Origin: CAYPHA01 sp964410215
GTDB taxonomy: Bacteria; Calditrichota; Calditrichia; Calditrichales; CAYPHA01
NCBI GenBank assembly: GCA_964410215.1
Contig: CAYPHA010000039.1
Span: 1 to 41,606 of the forward strand
Direction: 5' to 3'
Length of the DNA: 41,606 bases
Within the stretch, counting starts at the first letter, position 1, and each line of letters opens with the position of its first letter. Below the pieces are notes generated by a model, which saw only the letters and a list, made by a program, of their open reading frames with translations, made no database searches and was not told the DNA's origin. Shown here one piece after another: positions 26,683 to 33,593 of the stretch. Made by a program: the position numbers and the translations under genes.

Positions 26683-27606
26683 ATGAAAAAGGTATTGATT
26701 GCTACGGTGAAACCGTTTGCTCCGGCAGCGGTTGAAGGTATAAAGAAGATCGTGGAAGACGCCGGCTATACGTTCGCTTTGCTTGAGAAGTATGCCGGTC
26801 AGCAAGACCTGAAGAATGCTGTTAAAGATACGGATGCGCTGATCATAAGAAGTGATATTGTCGACCGAGAAATCCTCGAAGCCGGCGATCATCTCAAAAT
26901 CGTCGTCCGGGCAGGGGCCGGATATGATAATGTCGAACTGGATGCGGCTTCGGAGAAAGGGATCGTTGTTATGAACACACCCGGTCAGAATGCGAATGCG
27001 GTTGCAGAGCTGGCACTGGGTATGATGATCTACTATGCCCGGAACCTCTTTAACGGGAAACCGGGCACGGAATTGCGAGGGAAAACACTCGGTCTGCACG
27101 CTTACGGAAATGTCGGCAGGAATGTGGCCCGTATCGCAAAAGGATTTGGAATGAAGGTGTATGCTTTTGATCCCTATATTCCGAATAACGTGATGGAAAA
27201 AGACGGTATTTCGGTGGTCGACAATGTGGAAACACTATATGAAACATGCCAGTATATGTCCCTGCATATACCCGCAAACGATAAAACCAGAAAATCGATC
27301 AACAAGGAGCTTTTATCCCGGATGCCGGCAAACGCCGTGCTGGTCAATACGGCTCGAAAAGAAGTCGTTTGTGAAGACACGCTTCTCGAGATCTTTGCAA
27401 CGCGCGATGATATCGGCTATGTCTCCGATATAGCTCCGGATTGTCGTGCGGAGCTCGAAGAAAAATACCCCGGCCGCGTTTATTTTACCCCTAAGAAAAT
27501 GGGCGCCCAGACCGCCGAAGCGAATATCAACGCAGGCCTTGCTGCAGCCAACCAGATAAAGAGCTTTTTTGAAAACGGTGACACAACCTTTCAGGTTAAT
27601 AAATAA
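26683..27606 (+). CDS. serA: D-3-phosphoglycerate dehydrogenase, short form with Lys in place of catalytic His
   Basis: An NAD-dependent D-2-hydroxyacid dehydrogenase (307 aa) that should oxidise 3-phosphoglycerate in the first step of serine synthesis. The Rossmann motif is HAYGNVGRNVARIAKGFGM (about 145-163), with Ala at the first position of the usual GxGxxG. The catalytic Arg is in NTARKEVV (about 225) and the Glu in DCRAELEE. The position of the usual His of TPH is Lys271 (TPKKMGAQTAEANINAG). This matches the compact Lys-type PGDH known from Bacteroidota and Entamoeba, which lacks ACT/regulatory domains. GAGGTAGG precedes the ATG. It appears monocistronic, followed by a hairpin. Confidence 0.88.
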   Translation: MKKVLIATVKPFAPAAVEGIKKIVEDAGYTFALLEKYAGQQDLKNAVKDTDALIIRSDIVDREILEAGDHLKIVVRAGAGYDNVELDAASEKGIVVMNTPGQNANAVAELALGMMIYYARNLFNGKPGTELRGKTLGLHAYGNVGRNVARIAKGFGMKVYAFDPYIPNNVMEKDGISVVDNVETLYETCQYMSLHIPANDKTRKSINKELLSRMPANAVLVNTARKEVVCEDTLLEIFATRDDIGYVSDIAPDCRAELEEKYPGRVYFTPKKMGAQTAEANINAGLAAANQIKSFFENGDTTFQVNK

Positions 27607-27630
27607 ACCCGTCTGATATCGCTTTTTAAT

Positions 27631-27666
27631 GAGAAGAGCTTTGTAGGGCAGAGCTCTTCTCCTGTT
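27631..27666 (+). terminator. Hairpin downstream of serA, possible terminator
   Basis: GAGAAGAGCT (27631-27640) and AGCTCTTCTC (27652-27661) form a perfect 10-bp stem with an 11-nt loop, 25 nt after the serA stop. Only CTGTTTATG follows, so the U-tract is poor. It may be a terminator or a 3'-end stabiliser. Confidence 0.45.
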
Positions 27667-27749
27667 TATGAAAAATAACTGATACCGGCCTGGTCTGCGT
27701 TCCGGCACGGAATTATCTGCGTCACTTTTTAGTTAGGATGGGTGCAGCT

Positions 27750-27755
27750 TATAAT
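27750..27755 (+). promoter_or_regulatory. Possible -10 element for the dehydrogenase operon
   Basis: A perfect TATAAT lies at 27750-27755, 64 nt before the small Cys-containing gene. At -35 spacing there is only a T-rich stretch (27726-27732), so the promoter is incomplete by consensus. It is the best candidate in the gap between serA and the operon. Confidence 0.3.
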
Positions 27756-27819
27756 GCGAAACGTTAGGCCTTACCCCGATACATTAACAGGTTCATGCTG
27801 GTAGTAAGGAGTGTCTTTT

Positions 27820-28023
27820 ATGTCTGAAAAGGCTATTTCCATGTGTCCCTTTTTCCCGGATATGCCCTGTCCGCAGGGTCACGACAGTGCAGAAGCCTGC
27901 CGTGTGCGCATGGAAACCGATTTTGATCCGGTTTCTGATTTCAGGGACAGCCTGCTGATGGAATGTGCGATTCATCGTACCCGACAGGCTGAAAAACAGA
28001 ATAATAAGAATAGAAAGAGTTAG
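27820..28023 (+). CDS. Small Cys-containing protein of unknown function
   Basis: A 67-aa soluble protein preceded by AAGGAG with 8-nt spacing; the in-frame GTG at 27811 overlaps that site and is not used as the start. Four cysteines occur as MCPFFPDMPCPQG, then EACRVRM, and finally LLMECAIHR, about C8-x6-C-x9-C-x22-C. The arrangement could bind a metal or an Fe-S cluster, but this is inference. The C-terminus is basic (EKQNNKNRKS). I do not recognise the family. It is 28 nt upstream of the fused E1 gene and on the same strand, so it is probably the first gene of that operon. Confidence 0.7.
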   Translation: MSEKAISMCPFFPDMPCPQGHDSAEACRVRMETDFDPVSDFRDSLLMECAIHRTRQAEKQNNKNRKS

Positions 28024-28051
28024 AATACGGATCAGGGAGTTGATCAAAAAC

Positions 28052-30088
28052 ATGCCTGTAACAATTAAACAAGCAAACCCCGTTTCTGAAATGAAGAAAG
28101 AATCCCTCCTGAAAATATACCGGACCATGGTCATTTCCCGGTTTCTCGATGAAAAAATGCTGATCCTGTTGAAACAGGGAAAAAGTTTCTTTCATATCGG
28201 TGCTTCCGGACACGAAGCGATTCAGACAGCCGCAGCATCGGTGATGCAGCCGGGCTATGACTATGCCTATCCCTATTATCGTGATCTTACGTTTGTACTC
28301 CAATATGGGGTCACACCGGAAGAAATTTTTCTCAATTTTCTGGCAAAGGATAGTGACCCCAGTTCGGGTGGCCGGCAAATGCCTAATCACTATGGCCACA
28401 AGGGCAGGCGGATCATGACCCAGTCGAGCCCGACGGGAACGCAGTACCTTCAGGCTGTTGGCACGGCGCTTGGTGCTGTCAGGGAAGGCAGGGATGAGGT
28501 TGTTTATGTGTCATCCGGTGAAGGGACCTCCAGTCAGGGGGATTTTCATGAAGCCGTAAACTGGGCATCCCGTGAAAAATTGCCGGTTATTTTCGTTATT
28601 CAGAATAATAAATATGCCATTTCGGTGCACGTTAAAGAACAGACAGGCGGTGGTTCCGTGTATGAAATGGTTGCGGGATACAGAGGGCTGGAACGGTTTC
28701 GCGTCGACGGCACCGACTTTTTTGCTTCAACCGATGTGATGCGACAGGCCGTTGAAAGGGCAAGGGCAGGGGAAGGGCCGACACTCATTGAAGCTGATAC
28801 CGTGCGCCTGTTGCCTCATTCGTCTTCCGATTCACAAAAAAAATACCGGAGCAGCGAGGAGCTGGAGGCGGATAAACAAAAAGATCCTCTGCCGCGAATG
28901 GAAGTCGCCCTCTTCGAAGCAGGCTTTGCCACCGGTGATGATCTGGAAAAGATAAAATCGGAATGCAAACAACTGGTAAACGATGCTGCGGATAAAGCGG
29001 AAGAACAGGCGGAACCGGCAACCACCTCTTTATACGATTTTATTTTTGCTCCCGAAGACGAAGATGCGGAAGACACGTTACTCAAAGATTCGGCTGAAGG
29101 CGACCGGGCTGTTCTGGTCGATGCGATTAATCATGCGCTCAGGGAAGAAATGCGCCGGAATGAACATATGTACGTGTTCGGGCAGGATGTGGCAGACGGA
29201 AAAGGCGGGGTGTTCACAGCAACGACGGGTTTGTCAACGGAATTCGGCCGTGATCGTTGTTTTAACGCACCCCTCGCTGAATCCAGTATTATCGGGGTTG
29301 CAATCGGTATGGCAATCAGGGGATTGCGCCCGGTCGTGGAGATTCAGTTTGGCGACTATATCTGGACCGCCATGATGCAGATCAGAAACGAATTGTCAAC
29401 CATACGCTGGCGTTCAGCTAATCATTGGAGTGCGCCTGTTGTCGTCAGGGTACCCATCGGCGGGTACATTCATGGGGGCTTATGCCATTCACAAAATATT
29501 GAAGGATTTTTTGCCCACCTGCCGGGTATCAAAATTGCTTACCCCTCTAACGCAGCAGATGCAAAAGGATTGCTGAAAGCAGCGATCAGGGGTGCTGATC
29601 CCGTGCTTTTTCTGGAACATAAAGGCCTGTACCGGCAGAGCTATGCCGCGGCCAACGAACCTAATGATGATTATATCCTGCCTTACGGAAAGGCCGCTGT
29701 CAGGCAGGAAGGGGAAGATATAACGGTTGTGACATGGGGAGCCCTCGTTCAGAAAACAGTGGAAGCAGTCAGAATGCTTTCATCGGATGACCTTTCTGTC
29801 GAAATCATCGATATCCGTACCATCGTTCCCCTGGACATGGATACGATCAGGAGATCTGTTCAAAAAACGGGCAAGGTGCTGATCGCGCATGAAGATACAC
29901 TGTTTCAGGGATTCGGCGCGGAAATCGGTGCACAAATCGCTGAAACCTGTTTCGAATACCTGGATGCTCCCGTTATGCGTATCGGAGGCAGCGATACCCC
30001 TGTTCCCTACAGCCCTGTTCTGGAAAAACAGGCATTGCCCCAGACGGAAGGGCTTTATAATGCATTAAAAAAGCTTGCTGCTTACTGA
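28052..30088 (+). CDS. 2-oxoacid dehydrogenase E1, fused alpha and beta subunits
   Basis: A single 678-aa chain carrying both halves of a heterotetrameric-type E1, probably for branched-chain 2-oxoacids. Residues about 20-330 are the alpha part, with the thiamine-diphosphate motif SSGEGTSSQGDFHEAVNWA and QNNKYAIS. Residues about 350-678 are the beta part (FGQDVADGKGGVFTATTGL, FNAPLAESSIIGVAIGMA, HGGLCHSQNIEGFFAHLPG). It decarboxylates the oxoacid and acylates the E2 lipoyl group. HGGLCHSQ is nearer to branched-chain than to pyruvate E1-beta, but the substrate is not certain. ATG 28052 follows CAGGGAG; an upstream in-frame extension to 27965 overlaps the small gene and looks non-native. Confidence 0.92.
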   Translation: MPVTIKQANPVSEMKKESLLKIYRTMVISRFLDEKMLILLKQGKSFFHIGASGHEAIQTAAASVMQPGYDYAYPYYRDLTFVLQYGVTPEEIFLNFLAKDSDPSSGGRQMPNHYGHKGRRIMTQSSPTGTQYLQAVGTALGAVREGRDEVVYVSSGEGTSSQGDFHEAVNWASREKLPVIFVIQNNKYAISVHVKEQTGGGSVYEMVAGYRGLERFRVDGTDFFASTDVMRQAVERARAGEGPTLIEADTVRLLPHSSSDSQKKYRSSEELEADKQKDPLPRMEVALFEAGFATGDDLEKIKSECKQLVNDAADKAEEQAEPATTSLYDFIFAPEDEDAEDTLLKDSAEGDRAVLVDAINHALREEMRRNEHMYVFGQDVADGKGGVFTATTGLSTEFGRDRCFNAPLAESSIIGVAIGMAIRGLRPVVEIQFGDYIWTAMMQIRNELSTIRWRSANHWSAPVVVRVPIGGYIHGGLCHSQNIEGFFAHLPGIKIAYPSNAADAKGLLKAAIRGADPVLFLEHKGLYRQSYAAANEPNDDYILPYGKAAVRQEGEDITVVTWGALVQKTVEAVRMLSSDDLSVEIIDIRTIVPLDMDTIRRSVQKTGKVLIAHEDTLFQGFGAEIGAQIAETCFEYLDAPVMRIGGSDTPVPYSPVLEKQALPQTEGLYNALKKLAAY

Positions 30089-30137
30089 GTAATAACGATC
30101 CGGGTTATCCGCAGGTTGAGTTAGGATAGAGGTTTTT

Positions 30138-31379
30138 ATGAAAATCGATATGGTTATGCCCAAAATGGGAGAATCCATCACAGAAGGTACCATACTGAAA
30201 TGGTTGGTTAAAGAAGGGGATACGGTTACAAAGGATGAGATGATCCTTGAAATCAGCACGGATAAGGTGGATTCCGAAATTCCGGCGCCGGTTACGGGTG
30301 TTCTGACACGGTTCCTTGCCCGGGAGGGAGACACCATTGACGTCGGTCTGCCGATTGCTGAAATTCACACCGACCGTGAACCAGCGTCTGCAGAAGATTC
30401 CGTGGAAGAAACGGACATTCCTGATACGCACCCGGAAGAGCAGCTTAGCAGCGATTCACATCAGAAAACAGATCGACGGGAAGGATCCCGTTTTTATTCA
30501 CCGGTTGTAATGAATATTGCTTCGGAGAACGACTTACACATGTCCGAACTGGAAACGATAAAGGGCAGCGGACTGAACGGAAGGTTGACTAAAAAAGATA
30601 TTCTTCGATACCTTAATAAAAGGGATACCGGAATCCCGGCGGAATCCCGTTCTGACACGAGTAGCTCATCGTCCGGGATGAGCGGAGGTGTTGAAATCAT
30701 TCCAATGGACCATGTGCGAAAATCCATTGCCCGGCATATGGTTCTTTCCAGACAGACCTCTGCACATGTCAGCATTTACCAGGATGTAAATATGTTCAAT
30801 GTGGTCCGTATCCGTGATGCGCAGAAAATGGCTTTTGAAAAACGGGAAGGATTCAAACTTAATTACCTGCCATTTATTGCTGAATCCGTCATCAGGGCTT
30901 TGAAAGAATTTCCCCTTCTGAACGCTTCGGTGGAAAATGATCGTATCATTGTTAAAAAATATATCAATCTTGGTATTGCCGTCGCCGTCGATTATGGGCT
31001 GATCGTACCGAATATTTTCGACGCGGCATCGAAAAGCCTGAGAGGACTCGCCCATGCCATACATGATGTCGCCGGCCGGGCGCGACGGAAAAAGCTGAAA
31101 CCGGAAGAAGTTCAAAATGGCACCTTTTCTATTTCAAATTTCGGGATTTATGGCACGACCGTCGGCTTTCCGATTATTAATCAGCCTCAGGTTGCCATTC
31201 TTGGTATTGGTGCTCTCAAAAAACAGCCTGTCGTAATTGAAGATGCCATCGCCATCAGGCCTGTGATGTATCTTTCACTCACGTTTGACCATCGGATAAT
31301 TGACGGTGCGACAGGCGCTCAATTTTTACAGATGATCTGTACTAATCTGGAATCATATGATCCCGCAATGAAGGTTTGA
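30138..31379 (+). CDS. Dihydrolipoyl acyltransferase E2 component
   Basis: The E2 core (413 aa) accepts the acyl group from E1 on a swinging lipoyl arm and passes it to CoA. One lipoyl domain covers about 1-76, with lipoyl-Lys43 in STDKVDSE. A Ser/Asp/Glu-rich linker follows, then a peripheral subunit-binding domain (about 118-155, YSPVVMNIASEN and GLNGRLTKKDIL), and a catalytic domain (about 185-413) ending with D384-H385-R in FDHRIIDGATGAQFL. It lies 49 nt after the fused E1. No E3 (lipoamide dehydrogenase) is encoded in the window, so the complex must use an E3 from elsewhere. Confidence 0.95.
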   Translation: MKIDMVMPKMGESITEGTILKWLVKEGDTVTKDEMILEISTDKVDSEIPAPVTGVLTRFLAREGDTIDVGLPIAEIHTDREPASAEDSVEETDIPDTHPEEQLSSDSHQKTDRREGSRFYSPVVMNIASENDLHMSELETIKGSGLNGRLTKKDILRYLNKRDTGIPAESRSDTSSSSSGMSGGVEIIPMDHVRKSIARHMVLSRQTSAHVSIYQDVNMFNVVRIRDAQKMAFEKREGFKLNYLPFIAESVIRALKEFPLLNASVENDRIIVKKYINLGIAVAVDYGLIVPNIFDAASKSLRGLAHAIHDVAGRARRKKLKPEEVQNGTFSISNFGIYGTTVGFPIINQPQVAILGIGALKKQPVVIEDAIAIRPVMYLSLTFDHRIIDGATGAQFLQMICTNLESYDPAMKV

Positions 31380-31422
31380 TCCGGTCCCGTGGTTTCCAGT
31401 CTGCCAGGTACATAAACCGGAG
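31380..31422 (+). promoter_or_regulatory. Inverted repeat reaching the ygfZ ribosome-binding site
   Basis: TCCGGT (31380-31385) and ACCGGA (31416-31421) are a perfect 6-bp inverted repeat spanning the E2-ygfZ gap. The right arm includes most of GGAG (31419-31422), the Shine-Dalgarno sequence for ygfZ. It could damp translation of the downstream gene. The 30-nt loop makes the structure uncertain. Confidence 0.25.
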
Positions 31423-31430
31423 AAGTAATA

Positions 31431-32522
31431 ATGAATACATTGCCGTTACATAATTTTCACGAAGAACGCGGTGCTGAATTTGTAGAAAAATATCAAAAAA
31501 AAATTCCCCGGCACTATGGTAATAGCGCGGATGAACTGCTCGTTGCTTATAATAAAATAGCCGTGATTGATCATAGTTATTTTGGGAAAATTAAACTCCA
31601 TGGTCCCGATGCCCTTGATCTGATTAACAGGATTTCTACAAATGATATGAAACAACTGATCATCGGATCGGTTTGTGATACGGTTTTTGTGTCACCAAAA
31701 GGGCGTATAATTGATTTTGCCCGGGTTTTGCGCTATGACGATCATTTGATTCTGGTTTGCCGGAACACCGAAGCCGGACAACTTATGGACTGGATTAATC
31801 GTTTTATTTTTCTGGAAGATGTCCGTCTGGAGGATGTAAGTGACCATTATTTATGGCTCACGGTCATGGGTCCCGAAAGTCTCCGGTTTCTGAGATCTCT
31901 CTCGGGGCAACGGGTGGTTGAAAAAGATGAACAGATATGGATTAACCATGATAATTTGCAATTCTCCGCTTTATTGAACAGTAATTACATGGTGCCGGCC
32001 TATAATTTCTGTGTGCCTTTTGAAGCAAGTCAGGGTGTTGCCGTATGGCTTGACGAAGAATTGGAACGGTATGGCGGTTTGTTTATGGGTGATGACGCTT
32101 TTCAGGTGATGCGTATTAAAAGCGGAACACCAGCCTGGGGGAATGAGTTAAACGACAGGTATAATCCGCATGAAGCACGTCTGCTGAATGCCGTAAGTTT
32201 TACGAAGGAGTGTTATACAGGGCAGGAGGTTATCGCACGTCTGGATACGTATGATAAAGTGCAGCGTCATCTGATGGTATTGACCATGGACCAGCATCCG
32301 GACGGCGTTCTTCCGCTTGAAATCTGCTGTGATTCGGAACCTATCGGTATGCTGACCAGTATTATCGATGACCCGGTCAGCCAAAAAAGTGTTGGACTGG
32401 CTTATATTAAGAAGAATTATGCTGTAGCAGCGATGGATGTTCAGGTTGATGTCATGTGTGATGAGAATCCCATTACAGCTACAATCAGCCTGCCTCCGTC
32501 GGGAGATTACAACAGGACCTGA
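31431..32522 (+). CDS. ygfZ: YgfZ/GcvT-like folate-binding protein (Fe-S cluster maintenance)
   Basis: A 363-aa protein with the GcvT/YgfZ fold. The N-terminal part (HSYFGKIKLHGPDALDLINR, then VSPKGRIIDFARVL) matches the folate-binding family, and FTKECYTGQEVIARLD contains the YgfZ signature with conserved Cys261. That Cys motif separates it from aminomethyltransferase (GcvT) proper. YgfZ/IBA57 proteins help assemble or repair 4Fe-4S clusters in enzymes such as lipoate synthase and MiaB. Its place right after a lipoyl E2 fits a supporting role, which is inference. GGAG precedes the ATG; dus follows after 6 nt. Confidence 0.85.
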   Translation: MNTLPLHNFHEERGAEFVEKYQKKIPRHYGNSADELLVAYNKIAVIDHSYFGKIKLHGPDALDLINRISTNDMKQLIIGSVCDTVFVSPKGRIIDFARVLRYDDHLILVCRNTEAGQLMDWINRFIFLEDVRLEDVSDHYLWLTVMGPESLRFLRSLSGQRVVEKDEQIWINHDNLQFSALLNSNYMVPAYNFCVPFEASQGVAVWLDEELERYGGLFMGDDAFQVMRIKSGTPAWGNELNDRYNPHEARLLNAVSFTKECYTGQEVIARLDTYDKVQRHLMVLTMDQHPDGVLPLEICCDSEPIGMLTSIIDDPVSQKSVGLAYIKKNYAVAAMDVQVDVMCDENPITATISLPPSGDYNRT

Positions 32523-32528
32523 AAATTT

Positions 32529-33524
32529 ATGGAAATTCAGTACGGTAATTATAAAATTAAAAACGGGCTTTTCCTGGCACCGATGGAAGATGTCAGCGAT
32601 TATCCCTTCCGTATGGTATGCAAAGAACTGGGAGCCGATGTCGTTTATTCCGAATTCATCAGTTCGGAGGCGCTGATCCGTGAAGCGGAAAAAGCGTTTA
32701 AAAAGATGACCATACGGCCCGAAGAACACCCGATAGGGCTGCAGATTTATGGTAACCGGATCGAGGCAATGGTGGAAGCGGCTCGCATCGCTGAAGAAAA
32801 AGAACCCGATTTTATTGATATAAATTTTGGATGTCCCGTTAAAAAAGTCGCGCTCAAAGGTGCCGGTTCCGGCTTGTTAAGGGATATACCGAAAATGATC
32901 AAAATGTGTGAAGCCGTTTCGATGGCGGTGGCATTGCCGGTAACCGCAAAAACCCGCCTGGGCTGGGACGCTAATTCAATCGAAATCGTCGAGATCGTCA
33001 AACAGATGGAAAGTGTCGGGATCGAAGCCGTTGCCATTCATGCCAGAACCCGGTCACAGGGTTATAAAGGGGAAGCGGATTGGGAATGGATTGCCAGGGC
33101 GAAAGAGGCTGTCGGCATCCCCGTCATTGGAAACGGGGACGCGACCGATCACCAGCGCGTGGCTGATATGTTTCGGAAGACCGGTTGCGATGCTGTCATG
33201 ATTGGCCGGGGAGCCATTCAGAATCCCTGGATATTCCGACAGGCACGTCAATTTTTACAGACCGGTGAAGAACCGGAATTACCTTCCCTCGAGGAACGGA
33301 TCCGGATATTGAAAATGCATTATTTATATACCGTTGAATACCGCGGTGAGCGGCGGGGTGTGTTGGAGATGCGAAAATTCCTGAGCGGTTACCTGCGCGG
33401 AATACCTCATATCGCCAAATTTCGGCTGGAATTAATGAAATATAACCAGGTGGAACCCATTTTTGAAAAACTGGATCAGTTGGCCGGGAATACGCTGATC
33501 AAAGACCTTGTCATTGCTTTCTGA
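32529..33524 (+). CDS. dusB: tRNA-dihydrouridine synthase, DusB-like
   Basis: An FMN-dependent TIM-barrel enzyme (331 aa) that reduces uridines in tRNA with NADPH. Visible are LAPMEDVSDYPFRMVCKELG (FMN-binding start), INFGCPVKKVALKGAGSGLL with catalytic Cys102, HARTRSQGYKGEADW, and GNGDATD plus VMIGRGAIQNPWIF at the phosphate-binding end. The GCPVKK form of the active-site loop is DusB-type. The C-terminal helical tRNA-binding domain begins near 245. It ends the operon; the terminator downstream is oriented for katG on the other strand but its hairpin may also serve this gene. Confidence 0.92.
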   Translation: MEIQYGNYKIKNGLFLAPMEDVSDYPFRMVCKELGADVVYSEFISSEALIREAEKAFKKMTIRPEEHPIGLQIYGNRIEAMVEAARIAEEKEPDFIDINFGCPVKKVALKGAGSGLLRDIPKMIKMCEAVSMAVALPVTAKTRLGWDANSIEIVEIVKQMESVGIEAVAIHARTRSQGYKGEADWEWIARAKEAVGIPVIGNGDATDHQRVADMFRKTGCDAVMIGRGAIQNPWIFRQARQFLQTGEEPELPSLEERIRILKMHYLYTVEYRGERRGVLEMRKFLSGYLRGIPHIAKFRLELMKYNQVEPIFEKLDQLAGNTLIKDLVIAF

Positions 33525-33528
33525 TGCA

Positions 33529-33565
33529 TAAAAAAGGCGGCGTCTCATAGTAACGATACGCCGCC
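33529..33565 (-). terminator. Rho-independent terminator of katG
   Basis: GGCGGCGT (33536-33543) and ACGCCGCC (33558-33565) form an 8-bp GC-rich stem with a 14-nt loop. Read on the minus strand the stem is followed directly by six or seven Ts (complement of A at 33529-33535). This is a textbook terminator for katG, 29 nt after its stop. For dusB on the plus strand no T-run follows. Confidence 0.85.
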
Positions 33566-33593
33566 CTGATGTGTTATGCCGATGAAGTAAATG

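Noticed and set aside
27965..28051. 29-residue N-terminal extension of the fused E1
   Set aside because: It overlaps the small Cys-containing gene out of frame, and a better start with GGGAG lies at 28052.
32148..32729. 193-codon frame on the - strand across the ygfZ-dusB junction
   Set aside because: It covers two well-supported genes in opposite sense and has no ribosome-binding site or recognisable motif.
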